Positions 53,346 to 62,825 are shown, counted from the first letter of the stretch. The stretch: DNA of 64,000 bases from Actinomadura nitritigenes (GCF_017573545.1 NZ_JAGEOK010000033.1:1-64000), one strand, 5' to 3'. Translations and numbers: made by a program. Notes: generated from the letters alone by a model not told the origin.

Positions 53346-53422
53346 CCAGGAGGAGCCGGTCCAGGAGGGCCCGAGGACGCCCCAGTAGGGGCCCAGGGAC
53401 GGCCAGGGTGGCCCCAGGGACG
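53346..53422. repeat. Direct repeats of CCAGG in the leader of the epoxide hydrolase
   Basis: CCAGG occurs at 53346, 53361, 53393, 53403 and 53414, with CCAGT at 53382. The last three are 10 and 11 bases apart, about one helical turn, and CCAGGGACG occurs twice (53393 and 53414). The cluster lies 140-215 bases before the hydrolase start. It could be a phased binding array for an oligomeric activator such as the LuxR-type protein just upstream. Confidence 0.4.
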
Positions 53423-53562
53423 CTCACCGGCGCAACGCACCCCATCGCCACGCGACCGTGATCAGTGTCAGGACGCGGCCGGCCTGCCCAGCGGAGGCAC
53501 GGGGCCTCGCGTCAGGTTCGGCGGTTCGAACCACGTCCCCACCCCCCTTCACAGGAGTTCCC

Positions 53563-54906
53563 ATGGCCACGAACGAGAAGAGCGACCAGATCAGCACCGA
53601 CCGCCGCGTGTTCCTGGGGCTCGCCGCCGGGGTCGCCGTCGGCGCCCAGCTCGGGATGCCCGGGCGGGCTCTGGCCGCAGCGCCCGATCCGGCGGCGGCC
53701 GGAGCCGCCCTCGACCTCGACGAGCAGGCCACCGGCGTCCGTCCCTTCCGCATCAGCGTCCCGCAGAAGGAGATCAACGACCTCCGGCGGCGGCTGAGGG
53801 CGACGCGCTGGCCGGACAAGGAGACCGTCGGCGACCGGTCCCAGGGTGCCCAGCTCGCGAAGCTCCGCCCGCTCGTCGAGTACTGGGCCACCGGCTACAA
53901 CTGGCGCGGTGTCGAGGCGAGGCTCAACGCCCTCCCCCAGTTCATCACCCGGATCGGCGGGCTGGACATCCAGTTCGCGCACATCCGCTCCACGCACGCC
54001 GACGCCCTGCCCCTGCTCATGACGCACGGCTGGCCGGGCTCCATCATCGAACTGCTGAAGGTCATCGGACCGCTGACGAACCCGACGGCCCACGGCGGGC
54101 GCGCCGAGGACGCCTTCCACCTGGTCCTTCCGACCATGCCCGGCTACGGCTTCTCGGGCAAGCCGACGACGACCGGCTGGAACCCGGCCCGGATGGCGAA
54201 GGCGTTCCACGAGCTCATGCTCCGGCTCGGCTATCCGCGGTACGTGTCCCAGGGCGGCGACTGGGGCGCGATCATCTCCGAGGTCCTCGCGACCCAGGGC
54301 CCCAAGGGACTCCTCGGCATCCACGTCAACATGCCCGGAACCGTGCCGGCGGACGTCCTCCGGCACCTGCGCAACTTCGACCCCGCACCCGCCACGCTGT
54401 CGGCCCGCGAGAAGATCGCCTACGACCGGCTGCTGCACTTCTACCGCGACGGCTTCGGCTACGCCGCGATGATGAACCAGAGCCCGCAGACGATCGGCTA
54501 CGCCCTCGCCGACTCCCCGGTCGCGATGGCGGCCTACTACTACGACAAGATCGCGGAGTGGACCGACAGCGGCGGCGAGCCCGAGAAGGTCCTCACCTAC
54601 GACGAGATGCTCGACGCCATCTCGCTCTACTGGCTGACCAACACCGGGGCATCGTCGTCCCGGTCGTACTGGGAAGGCGCACAGGCCGGCGGCGGCCCGT
54701 TCAACGCCGTCGACATCCCCACTGTCCCGGTCGCGGTCACGGTGTTCCCCGGCGAGATCTACCGCGCGCCACGGAGCTGGGGTGATCGGACCTTCGGCAA
54801 CCTCATCTACTGGAACGAGGTCGACAAGGGCGGCCACTTCGCCGCATGGGAGCAGCCGCAGCTCTTCTGCCAGGAGATTCGTGCGGCCTTCAAAACGCTT
54901 CGCTAG
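53563..54906 (+). CDS. Tat-exported epoxide hydrolase (EHN family)
   Basis: A 447-residue microsomal-type epoxide hydrolase. The Tat signal is DRRVFLGLAAGVAVGAQ and cleavage is likely near ALAAAP. The EHN N-terminal domain (PFRISVPQKEINDLRRRL) is followed by the alpha/beta hydrolase core with THGWPGSIIE and nucleophile elbow SQGGDWGAI (Asp). Two Tyr in the lid (AYYYDKIAEW) could activate the epoxide, and the catalytic His is in KGGHFAAWEQP. CAGGAG lies 5 bases before the ATG. It hydrolyses epoxides to diols outside the membrane. Confidence 0.92.
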   Translation: MATNEKSDQISTDRRVFLGLAAGVAVGAQLGMPGRALAAAPDPAAAGAALDLDEQATGVRPFRISVPQKEINDLRRRLRATRWPDKETVGDRSQGAQLAKLRPLVEYWATGYNWRGVEARLNALPQFITRIGGLDIQFAHIRSTHADALPLLMTHGWPGSIIELLKVIGPLTNPTAHGGRAEDAFHLVLPTMPGYGFSGKPTTTGWNPARMAKAFHELMLRLGYPRYVSQGGDWGAIISEVLATQGPKGLLGIHVNMPGTVPADVLRHLRNFDPAPATLSAREKIAYDRLLHFYRDGFGYAAMMNQSPQTIGYALADSPVAMAAYYYDKIAEWTDSGGEPEKVLTYDEMLDAISLYWLTNTGASSSRSYWEGAQAGGGPFNAVDIPTVPVAVTVFPGEIYRAPRSWGDRTFGNLIYWNEVDKGGHFAAWEQPQLFCQEIRAAFKTLR

Positions 54907-54915
54907 GTAAGTTGT

Positions 54916-54945
54916 CGCCTGGGGCGCTCGCGGGCGCCCCAGGCG
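54916..54945. terminator. Intrinsic terminator hairpin
   Basis: Perfect 12-base arms (54916-54927 and 54934-54945) with a 6-base loop start 10 bases after the epoxide hydrolase stop. Confidence 0.75.
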
Positions 54946-55168
54946 CGGAGACGCACGGCGGCCTGCTCGTCTCCCCCGCAGGAAAGCCACAACATCGCGA
55001 CGCGCATCCGCCCACCGTCACCGCCGCATCGGTAGACCGCTCATCGGGAGGAGGCTGCGTCTGCGACGCCGGCCACTCCACTTCATCGACGCGGACCACG
55101 GCGAGACTTTCGCCGATTCTGATCGACTGGCTTTCTGCGCCTGGTCGCGAGGGTCTTCCGAGAACGGC

Positions 55169-55591
55169 TCACCGGCGCCGCGGGTCGTCTTCGGGGTCTA
55201 CGTAGTCGAGGCTGATCGGTCCCATCGCCGTCACCTGAGTCACGTACTCGCCGGATCGCGCCCAGTGGAAGTGAGGCGTGCCGCCGGGCAGGACGATGAC
55301 CGCTCCCGGCGGGTACGCCCGCAGTTTCCCGGCGTCGAACCTCTCGCCTAGGCCGATGTAGAACACGCCGGACACAACCGTGTAGACACGGTCCTCGTGG
55401 TGCCTGTGGGGCATCAGCCTGACGCCGGACGGCACCTTGACCCGGACCACGTACGGTGCAGGCTCCGCCGGACGACCCACGACGACGGCGAGGCGGGCCG
55501 TCGGCGGGAACGCAGGAAAGGGCCTCCAGTCGATGTCCTCGGGCAGAACCGGCATGAGGACCGCCTGGTCGTCCGGCTGGTGAGTGTTCAT
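55169..55591 (-). CDS. Cupin-domain protein
   Basis: A 140-residue single-domain cupin. The first metal motif is in MPHRHHEDRVYTVVSGV, giving three His and a Glu/Asp. The second is PGGTPHFHW. A complete metal site is therefore likely. GGAGG lies 9 bases before the ATG at 55591. Such small cupins are often dioxygenases, isomerases or ligand-binding stress proteins; the reaction is not predictable. No obvious operon partner. Confidence 0.88.
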   Translation of the reverse strand: MNTHQPDDQAVLMPVLPEDIDWRPFPAFPPTARLAVVVGRPAEPAPYVVRVKVPSGVRLMPHRHHEDRVYTVVSGVFYIGLGERFDAGKLRAYPPGAVIVLPGGTPHFHWARSGEYVTQVTAMGPISLDYVDPEDDPRRR

Positions 55592-55879
55592 CGTCGCGAA
55601 CCTCCGCCTCGAAGAGGGACTGCCTCCGCCCGGGTGCCGGCTTCCCTCCAGGGCACGGCCCACTGCACCAGTGCGATCCCGGGCCCGGCTCGGCCCACGT
55701 TCCGACCGTGATCACGTCTCAGCGTGGGTCGGGCTGCCGTCTTCCTCGGGCCAGACCTTCGACATCTGCAACCGGGTCAGGCCCGGGAGCAACAGCGACG
55801 CAGCCCCCGCTGCGCCCGCGACCGGCCTCGGCCAACTCCACACCATCGGCAGGGGGACCTTGGCCGGTCGCGGACGCCG

Positions 55880-56575
55880 TCACACGAGGATCTTCAGCAG
55901 TCGGTCCGCCAGGATCTGGGCCGAGTGGGGGTTCTGCCCGGTGATCAGGTTGCGGTCCTCCACCATGTACGGCTCCCAGATCGGGCCGCGGCTGAACTCG
56001 ACGCCGACCTTCTCCTTCAGCTCGTCCTCCAGCAGCCATTGGCATCGGGAGGCCAGCCCGACGGCTTCCTCCTCCTCGTTGGTGAAGGCGGTCACCCGGT
56101 AGCCCTTGAAGGGCGACTCGCCGTGGATCCGGGTGGCCAGCATCGCGGACGGGGCGTGGCACACGATCGCCAGCGGCTTGCCCGAGGCGAGCGCCGCCGT
56201 CAGCAGCCGACCCGCGTCGGCGTCGAAGGCGAGATCCTGCATCGGGCCGTGGCCGCCGGGCAGGTAGACCGCGTCGTAGTCCTCCAGGCGGGCGTCGGAC
56301 AGCTTCAGCGGCCGCCGCATCACTTCGGCGGACCGGATGATCTCCTCCAGCTCGAGAGCCCCCTGCTCACCGCCCGCCATCGAGGGACGCAGGCTCATCA
56401 TGTCGACGTTCGGCGTCGTCCCTCCGGGGGTCGCCACCACGACCTCGTGGCCGGCGTCCGTCAGCGCCTTGTAGGGCATCGCGAACTCCTCGGCCCAGTA
56501 GCCGGTGGCGTACCTCGTTCCGTCCTTCAGCACCAGGTACGTCGCCCCTGACACCACGAAAAGCACCTTCGCCAT
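55880..56575 (-). CDS. DJ-1/PfpI family protein (type 1 glutamine amidotransferase-like)
   Basis: A 231-residue protein of the DJ-1/PfpI superfamily, Hsp31-like branch. The nucleophile elbow is LAIVCHAPSAM (Cys), and the glycine-rich YLPGGHGPMQDL precedes it. The insert region EFAMPYKALTDAGHEVVVAT is typical. Family members act as glyoxalase III, protein deglycase or holding chaperone. AAGGAG lies 6 bases before the ATG at 56575. The frame is open upstream to 57187, but that part shows no family similarity and is not included. Confidence 0.92.
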   Translation of the reverse strand: MAKVLFVVSGATYLVLKDGTRYATGYWAEEFAMPYKALTDAGHEVVVATPGGTTPNVDMMSLRPSMAGGEQGALELEEIIRSAEVMRRPLKLSDARLEDYDAVYLPGGHGPMQDLAFDADAGRLLTAALASGKPLAIVCHAPSAMLATRIHGESPFKGYRVTAFTNEEEEAVGLASRCQWLLEDELKEKVGVEFSRGPIWEPYMVEDRNLITGQNPHSAQILADRLLKILV

Positions 56576-57201
56576 CACGTTCTCCTTCTCGTACCCGCCC
56601 ACGTGGGCGGAGCTGTTCGAAGCACCGGCACTGGTGGCCGTGCGGCTCTTCCGCTCTCTCGTGCCTGATTCGAGGCTCGCCCTCCGGGGGCCGACGTCGC
56701 GCCCGTGAAGAACCCTGGCCGACTCCCCTGGGACGGGGGCCAGGCCGACACCCGGGTCACTGGCCTCCAGACGACCCGGCTGGTATCGCCGATGAGCTAC
56801 CTGGACCACGGGTGGGTCCTGCATGGGCCGACGGCGCCAGGCCAGGCTTGGGAACGCGTCGATGACCTCGCTGTGAGCCGCCGAGGGCTGCGTACCCGCC
56901 AACCGACGGCGTAAGCCGATGGTCTTCTGGAGCAGTTGGAAGACCACGAAACCCGACACGGCCCGGCGGACCGACCGGACCAGCACGGTGTACTGACCAC
57001 GAACGCACATCGATGCTTGCAAGCGATCGGGCGGCGGGGTGAACAGTTGGCCGGCGTCGTTCATGGGCTCGGTGTGGACGACGAGGACCGGTTCGTGAGG
57101 GAGCCCGCGAGGCCCCGCCCGGTTGCGACCTACTCCAACACGCGCACTGTCATCTCTGGAGGCCGTCGACCACGTGCGGCCCGGCAAGACCGGAGCACGA
57201 G
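56576..57201. other. Divergent intergenic region, no gene recognised
   Basis: About 625 bases between the DJ-1-like and lipoprotein genes. A minus-strand frame is open through it, but has no start with a ribosome binding site and no recognisable domain. Possible remnant; nothing further can be supported. Confidence 0.35.
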
Positions 57202-58203
57202 ATGCCAGACACGAAGCAGCCGCCGAGGGTTCGACTCCATGTCCTGATGGGGGCCGCCGTCCTCGGAACGCTCGCCACCGGATGCGGCGCCAGTGCCGCC
57301 GACGGGCACGAGCACACGACCGGCCCCCGGACCTCGCCGAGCCGGCAGCCCGCGGTCACGGCGGTGACCGAAGCGCAGGCAAAGGCCATTTTCGCCAATT
57401 ACCAGAAGGTCAACAACCGGGCGAACGCGCAGGTCTCCGACGCGCTGCTGCGCTCCAACGAGACCGGCCCCATGCTCGAGGTCGATCTGGCGGGCAACAA
57501 GCGGATCCGGGCCAAGCAGGAAAAGAAGATTCCCGCTTTCTTCTACCGGAACGCCCACTTCTTCATCCCGCACACCACGGGCCCCGCGTGGTTCGTCGTC
57601 ACGGCGACGTCGACCGAGGGCGGGGAGACCGAGATGCTCGTGTTCGTGGACACCGGAGGCGGCTCCTACAAGGCGACCGCCGGCCCATGGCTGGCGAAGG
57701 GCCAGAAGTTCCCGGTGATCGCCCGCAACGCCGACGGCTCGGCGACGGCCGTCACGACGGGAGCCGCCCTCGGTGTCGGTACCAAGGTCTCCGACTACCT
57801 GAGCGCGGCGGCGCTCGGCAAGCATCCCGCCGGGCTCGCCCCGGGGCCGCTCACCTCGCAGCTCGGCAAGAGCTGGGCCAAGTCGGTGAACAGGACCAAC
57901 GGCGGACACCGGTGGTCGGGAGGGACGGGCTGGAAGGCCCGCCCCCAGCCCGTCTACGCGCTCAAGACGGCCGACGGCGGAGCTCTGGTCGTGAGCATCT
58001 CCATCCAGTCGGAGACCTACACGGCGATACGCCCCGATGTCTGGTTCCGGCCCGACCAGGTCTTCTTCGGGCTGGGCCCCGAGCGCTACTACACCCGTTT
58101 CTCGGGTGACCGCCTGTGGGAGTTCGCCACCCACGTCCCGCCCACCGGCCCGGCCTCCGTCCTCGCCAGCGCCACCCACGCGATATCGGCGACCGGTAGC
58201 TGA
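57202..58203 (+). CDS. Putative lipoprotein of unknown function
   Basis: A 333-residue exported protein. Basic N-terminus, hydrophobic run (LMGAAVLGTLA) and lipobox LATGC place the lipidated Cys at residue 28. The mature part has no recognised domain. It is rich in beta-strand-like segments (AFFYRNAHFFIPHT, VYALKTADGGALVVSISIQS, DRLWEFATHVPP) and could be an extracellular binding protein. GGAG lies 6 bases before the ATG. Similar uncharacterised lipoproteins are common in Streptomyces and relatives. Confidence 0.85.
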   Translation: MPDTKQPPRVRLHVLMGAAVLGTLATGCGASAADGHEHTTGPRTSPSRQPAVTAVTEAQAKAIFANYQKVNNRANAQVSDALLRSNETGPMLEVDLAGNKRIRAKQEKKIPAFFYRNAHFFIPHTTGPAWFVVTATSTEGGETEMLVFVDTGGGSYKATAGPWLAKGQKFPVIARNADGSATAVTTGAALGVGTKVSDYLSAAALGKHPAGLAPGPLTSQLGKSWAKSVNRTNGGHRWSGGTGWKARPQPVYALKTADGGALVVSISIQSETYTAIRPDVWFRPDQVFFGLGPERYYTRFSGDRLWEFATHVPPTGPASVLASATHAISATGS

Positions 58204-58210
58204 CGGCGGC

Positions 58211-58236
58211 ACGTCCGGCCGTCTCGTGGCCGGCGT
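58211..58236. terminator. Weak terminator hairpin
   Basis: A short stem (CCGGCC paired with GGCCGG, outer ACG/CGT imperfect) follows the lipoprotein stop by about 10 bases. Confidence 0.35.
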
Positions 58237-58393
58237 CCTCAGAGCAGCACGTCATCTACCAAGATCTGGGCTGCGGGGAGCGTCAGGAAGGCGGCGGACA
58301 GGACGTGGAGGTTGCTGCCCTTCTTGGCGCGATCTACCGAATGAACTCGGGGTTTGCGATACCGGGTCGAACCGGTGGCCTCTTCGGTGTGAA

Positions 58394-58540
58394 TCACCGG
58401 CCATGTCGGCCGTGCCGCCGGACCACGACGATCCGCGCGACCACGAGCACGAGCAGCAGCACCACAACCCCGATCGCGATCAAAACCTTGTGGAGAGTCG
58501 TAATGTGAGCGGCCAGTTCACCGGCCAACACTTCCATCAT
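58394..58540 (-). CDS. 48-residue single-pass membrane protein
   Basis: A short gene on the minus strand. The product starts MMEVLAGELAAHITTLHKV, crosses the membrane with a strongly hydrophobic helix (VLIAIGVVVLLLVLVVARIV) and ends in a basic tail VVRRHGRHGR. GGGAAGG lies 9 bases before the ATG at 58540; in-frame ATGs at 58549 and 58537 also exist. Length, helix and basic tail resemble the many tiny membrane proteins of actinomycetes with unknown roles. Only size argues against it being a gene. Confidence 0.55.
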   Translation of the reverse strand: MMEVLAGELAAHITTLHKVLIAIGVVVLLLVLVVARIVVVRRHGRHGR

Positions 58541-58948
58541 GAGCAGCATCCTTCCCGCCGAGCACTTCTTCTACCTCGGCATCTCCCGCCGCCCAGTGCC
58601 CACGAGTTTTTGGCATCATTTAGTACTTTCGTGATGTTTCTTGGTGCAGATCGGTGCAATCCGTGCAGACGACAGGAACTCCGATAACGTTCTGCCGACC
58701 CCGGATCTGTCGCGTGCGTCCCGCATACGCGTGAGTGATCTCGCGACCGCTCCCGATACGTCACCGAAGCGACCGAGCCGCGGCTCGGAAGGCTTTGTGA
58801 CCCTGGACGGCACGCCCATGCCGATCGCCCGGCCGGCCCTCGGGGAGCATTCCGGCCCGATGACCTGCCGTGTTCGGGCTGTGGCGGGTTCCGCGGAGCA
58901 GCTCGGGTAGGTGGCGCCGCAGGTGGGACTCACCGGAGGGCGCAAAGG
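58541..58948. other. Intergenic region, no feature recognised
   Basis: About 410 bases upstream of the frameshifted aldo/keto reductase, less GC-rich than average in its left part. It contains GATAACGTT near 58683, which resembles half of the LacI site at 16.6 kb but is not a full palindrome. No gene seen. Confidence 0.35.
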
Positions 58949-59862
58949 ATGGAGACGGTAGAGCTTGGCCGCACTCGGCTGCGCGTCACGCCGATCGCGT
59001 ACGGCACATGGCAGTTCGGCCGGGGAATGGGGCGAGGTCGACGAGCGGTCGGCGATCGAGAGCATCCACCACGCCCGCGGCCTGGGCGTCAACATCTTCG
59101 ACACCGCACAGGGATACGGGTTCGGGACCGCGGAACGCCTGCTGGGGAGGGCGCTGGCCGGTGAGATGGACCAGGTGGTCATAGCCACCAAAGGTCGGCT
59201 GCGCATGGACGGCGACACGCTGGTCCGCGATTCCAGCCCGACATGGATCCGGCGCGGTGTGGAGGAGAGCCTGGACGCGCTGGGGATCGACCCCATCGAC
59301 CTGTATCAGGTCCATTGGCCCGACCCGAGGACACCGCCGGCGGAGACCGCGGCGGCGCTGTGGGACCTGGTCGACGAGGGGCTCATCGGCCATGTCGGTG
59401 TCTCGAATGTCGACGCCGGGCAGTTGCGTGCCTTCTCGGCCGAACGGCAGGTCGAGGCACTGCAATCGCCCTACCGTCTGCTCCTGCGCGATATCGAGGC
59501 CGATGCGCTGCCCTATGCCGCCGAGCACGACCTGGGCGTACTGGCCTACGGCCCCTTGGCGCACGGGCTCCTGGGCGGCAGGCTCACGGAGGACACGACC
59601 TTTCCCGCGAACGACTGGCGGTCGGCCAGCCCGGATTTCACCGGGGACGCGTTCCGCCGCAACCTGCGGGTGGTCGACGAGCTTCGTCGCTTCGCGCAAG
59701 AGCCGGGGAGCCACCGTCGGGCAGCTCGCGGTGGCGTGGGTGCTGGCGCACCCCGCCGTCCAGGTCGCCATCGTCGGCTCCCGGCGCAAGGCCAACCTCG
59801 AGCAGACCGTCGGCGCGCTGGACGTCCGGCGCCCACCGGTGCGCCGGGGACGGTGTAGGTGA
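58949..59862 (+). pseudogene. Aldo/keto reductase with two frameshifts
   Basis: An aldo/keto reductase split over three frames. Frame one gives METVELGRTRLRVTPIAYGT then WQFG. After an extra base in the GGGG run near 59022-59025 the second frame gives GEVDERSAIESIHHARGLGV and FDTAQGYGFG (catalytic Asp/Tyr), VIATKGRL (Lys) and YQVHWPDP (His). After an extra base near 59703-59708 the third frame gives GATVGQLAVAWVLAHPAVQ and IVGSRRKANLEQ. Put together, the protein is full length with all four catalytic residues. Either a recent pseudogene or two base-call errors; both shifts lie in CCGGGGA. GGAGG precedes the ATG. Confidence 0.8.
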
Positions 59863-59936
59863 TCTTTGCCGTTGTTTTCGCACGTCGATCGGATATCGGG
59901 CCGGGTGCCGGGTAGCTCTGCGCGCAGGAGGGCGTC

Positions 59937-61775
59937 GTGCCGGACTCGTCACGCGAGCGTCCGGACGAGCCGGCGAGGAGCGTCATGCCACCGACGGAGC
60001 ACGTCAAGGGGAAGCTGCGCAGCCAGGCCTGGTGGGACGATCCGGCCAACCCGGAGATGACCGCCCTGTACCTCGAACGCTTTCTCAACTTCGGCCTCAC
60101 CGCCGCAGAACTCCAGGCGGGACGGCCGATCATCGGCATCGCCCAGACGGGCAACGACCTCGTCCCCTGCAACCGGCACCATCTCGACCTGGCCGACCGG
60201 GTCAGGGACGGCGTCCGCGACGGCGGCGGCATCCCGTTCGAGTTCCCCGTCCATCCCCTGCAGGAGACCGGCAAGCGCCCCACCGCGGCGCTGGACCGCA
60301 ATCTCGCCTATCTCGGGCTTGTCGAGGTGCTCTACGGATATCCGCTGGACGGAGTGGTCCTGACGACGGGCTGCGACAAGACCACGCCCGCGTGCCTGAT
60401 GGCGGCGGCGACGGTGAACGTCCCCGCGATCGTCCTGTCCGGGGGGCCGATGCTCAACGGCTATCACAACGGCATGCGGACGGGCTCGGGGCTGGTGATC
60501 TGGCGGTCGAAGCGGCTCCTGGCCGCCGGGGAGATCGACTATGAGGAGTACATGTCGCGCGTGTGCGCGTCCGCGCCCAGCATCGGGCACTGCAACACGA
60601 TGGGCACCGCGCTGTCGATGAACAGCCTGGCCGAGGCGCTGGGGATGTCCCTGCCCGGTTGTGCCGCGATCCCGGCCCCCTATCGCGAGCGGGCGCAGAT
60701 GGCCTACTACACGGGCCGCCGGGCGGTGGACCTGGTGCGCGAGGACGTGACACCGCGCAAGATCATGACGATGCGGGCCTTCGAGAACGCGATCGCGGTC
60801 GCCTCGGCCATCGCCGCGTCGACCAACGTCCCCATCCACATCAACGCCATCGCGCGGCACGCCGGGGTGGCCCTGTCCAACCACGACTGGCAGCGGGTCG
60901 GCGCCGACGTCCCGGTCCTGGCGAACACCGCCCCTGCCGGGGAGTTCCTCGGCGAGGACTTCTACCGCGCCGGCGGCGTCCCCGCGGTGATGCGGTCGCT
61001 GCTGACGGCGGGGCGTCTGCACGGCGACGCGATGACGGTCTCCGGCCGCACCATCGCCGAGAACCTGGACGGCGTCCCACCCGCCGACCCCGCGGTCATC
61101 CGCCCCTTCGACGACCCCGTCGCACCGCGGGGCGGGCTTCTCGTCATGTCCGGGAACCTGTTCGACTCCGCGGTCATGAAGACGTCGGTCATCACCGACG
61201 ACTTCCGGGCCCGCTACCTTCCAGAACCCGGTGAGCCGCAGACGGTCGACCTTCGCGCCATCGTCTTCGACGGACCGGAGGACTACCACGCCCGCATCGA
61301 AGATCCCGAGCTGGACATCGACGACCGCTGCATCCTCGTCATCCGCTACACGGGACCCATCGGCTATCCGGGTTCGGCCGAGGTCGTCAACATGGAGCTC
61401 CCGTCCGCGGTCGTCCAGCGGGGCGTCGCGTCGCTTCCCACGCTCGGCGACGGCCGGCAGAGCGGCACGTCGGACGCACCGTCCATCCTCAACGCCAGCC
61501 CCGAGGCCGCGATCGGCGGCACCCTCGCCATCCTGCGCACCGGCGACCGGATCCGCATCGACCTGGACAACGCGCGCGTCGACGTCCTGCTGCCGGAGGA
61601 GGAGATCGCCGCGCGGTGGGCCGAGCACGCACCGCCGGCCTTCGAGAACCAGACGCCGTGGCAGGAGATCTACCGCTCCACGGTCGGGCAGCTGGACAGC
61701 GGGGGCTGTCTGGAACTCGCCGTGCCGTACCAGGACCTCACCAACACCAAGGGGATTCCGCGTGACTCGCACTGA
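59937..61775 (+). CDS. IlvD/Edd family sugar-acid dehydratase
   Basis: A 612-residue Fe-S dehydratase of the dihydroxyacid/phosphogluconate dehydratase family, in the branch of pentonate (arabonate, xylonate) dehydratases. Cluster ligands are in GCDKTTPACLM and SIGHCNTMGTALSMN. Additional family blocks are GTSDAPSILNASPEA and MSGNLF. It removes water from a sugar acid to give a 2-keto-3-deoxy acid. GTG start at 59937 with AGGAGG 5 bases upstream. It overlaps the 2-hydroxyacid dehydrogenase gene by 14 bases, so the two work together in sugar-acid catabolism. Confidence 0.9.
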   Translation: MPDSSRERPDEPARSVMPPTEHVKGKLRSQAWWDDPANPEMTALYLERFLNFGLTAAELQAGRPIIGIAQTGNDLVPCNRHHLDLADRVRDGVRDGGGIPFEFPVHPLQETGKRPTAALDRNLAYLGLVEVLYGYPLDGVVLTTGCDKTTPACLMAAATVNVPAIVLSGGPMLNGYHNGMRTGSGLVIWRSKRLLAAGEIDYEEYMSRVCASAPSIGHCNTMGTALSMNSLAEALGMSLPGCAAIPAPYRERAQMAYYTGRRAVDLVREDVTPRKIMTMRAFENAIAVASAIAASTNVPIHINAIARHAGVALSNHDWQRVGADVPVLANTAPAGEFLGEDFYRAGGVPAVMRSLLTAGRLHGDAMTVSGRTIAENLDGVPPADPAVIRPFDDPVAPRGGLLVMSGNLFDSAVMKTSVITDDFRARYLPEPGEPQTVDLRAIVFDGPEDYHARIEDPELDIDDRCILVIRYTGPIGYPGSAEVVNMELPSAVVQRGVASLPTLGDGRQSGTSDAPSILNASPEAAIGGTLAILRTGDRIRIDLDNARVDVLLPEEEIAARWAEHAPPAFENQTPWQEIYRSTVGQLDSGGCLELAVPYQDLTNTKGIPRDSH

Positions 61776-62772
61776 CTCGAACGGCACGATCCTGATCGCC
61801 GACTTCGACTTCGGCGACGTGGACATCGAGCGCGCCATCATCGAGGACGCCGGATTCCGTCTCGTCGCCGCGCAGTGCAAGAGCGAGGACGAGGTGATCG
61901 AGAAGGGCCGGGACGCCGACGGCGTCCTGACCCAGTACGCGCGGGTCGGTTCCCGCGCCATCGACGCCCTCACCCGCTGCCGGGTGATCGCCCGCTACGG
62001 AACGGGCGTCGACATCGTCGACGTCGACGCGGCGACCCGGCGGGGCGTCCAGGTCACCAACGCGCCGAACGAGTGGTGCGCCGAAGAGGTCGCCGATCAC
62101 GCCGTCGCGCTCTGGCTCGCCGCCGCTCGAAAGATCTGCCCGTACGACCGGGCGACGCGGCAGGGCGAATGGCACTGGAAGACCGGACGGCCGATCTGGC
62201 GGCTGCGGGGGCGGGTGTTCGGGCTGCTGTCCTTCGGCGCCATCGCGCGGCTCATCGCCGAACGCGCGCAGGCGTTCGGCGTCGAGGTCTGGGCATGCGA
62301 CCCGTTCATCGACGAGGCCGAGATCCGCTCGCGCGGCGTGCGGCCGGTGTCCTTCGACGACCTCGTGGAAGGCGCCGACTACCTGGTGGTCCAATCGCCG
62401 CTCACCCCGCAGACGCACCACACCTTCGACCGCGCGACGCTCCGCCGGATGAAGCGGACCGCCATCCTCGTCAACACCGCACGCGGGCCCATCGTGGAGG
62501 ACGCGGCGCTCCACCAGGCCCTGGCCGAGGGGTGGATCGCCGGCGCCGCTCTGGACGACCTCGAAGAGGAGCCCGCGAAGCAACGCGACTGGCGTCCGCG
62601 CAACCCCCTTCTCGAGCTGCCCAACACGATCATCACTCCGCATGCCGCCTACTACTCCCAGGAGGCCGTCAGGACGGTGCGGCGCATCGCCGCCGAAGAA
62701 GCCGTGCGGGTCCTGACGGGGCGGCCTGCGCGTTTCCCCGTGAACGACGTGATGGCCGGCTCCCAGTCGTAA
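61762..62772 (+). CDS. D-isomer-specific 2-hydroxyacid dehydrogenase
   Basis: A 336-residue NAD-dependent dehydrogenase, with a flavodoxin-like substrate domain at both ends and a central Rossmann domain. The catalytic residues are present: Arg in NTARGPIVED, Glu in LDDLEEEP and His in TPHAAYYSQEA. The dinucleotide motif is altered (GLLSFGAIAR in place of G.VGFGRIGR), with two of the three glycines replaced. It starts with GTG, with AAGGGG 7 bases upstream, inside the end of the dehydratase gene. It may reduce a keto acid from that pathway. Confidence 0.9.
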   Translation: MTRTDSNGTILIADFDFGDVDIERAIIEDAGFRLVAAQCKSEDEVIEKGRDADGVLTQYARVGSRAIDALTRCRVIARYGTGVDIVDVDAATRRGVQVTNAPNEWCAEEVADHAVALWLAAARKICPYDRATRQGEWHWKTGRPIWRLRGRVFGLLSFGAIARLIAERAQAFGVEVWACDPFIDEAEIRSRGVRPVSFDDLVEGADYLVVQSPLTPQTHHTFDRATLRRMKRTAILVNTARGPIVEDAALHQALAEGWIAGAALDDLEEEPAKQRDWRPRNPLLELPNTIITPHAAYYSQEAVRTVRRIAAEEAVRVLTGRPARFPVNDVMAGSQS

Positions 62773-62825
62773 GGCCCTTCGGATCGGCCCGACGCCCGGA
62801 CGGAATTGAGGAGGAGACGTTCGCC

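Noticed and set aside
53346..53422. Repeat array taken as a CRISPR
   Set aside because: Units are 5-9 bases, spacing is 10-21 bases and there are no spacers or cas genes.
56576..57187. N-terminal extension of the DJ-1-like gene
   Set aside because: The ATG at 56575 has an ideal ribosome binding site and begins the conserved fold; the extension has no recognisable sequence.
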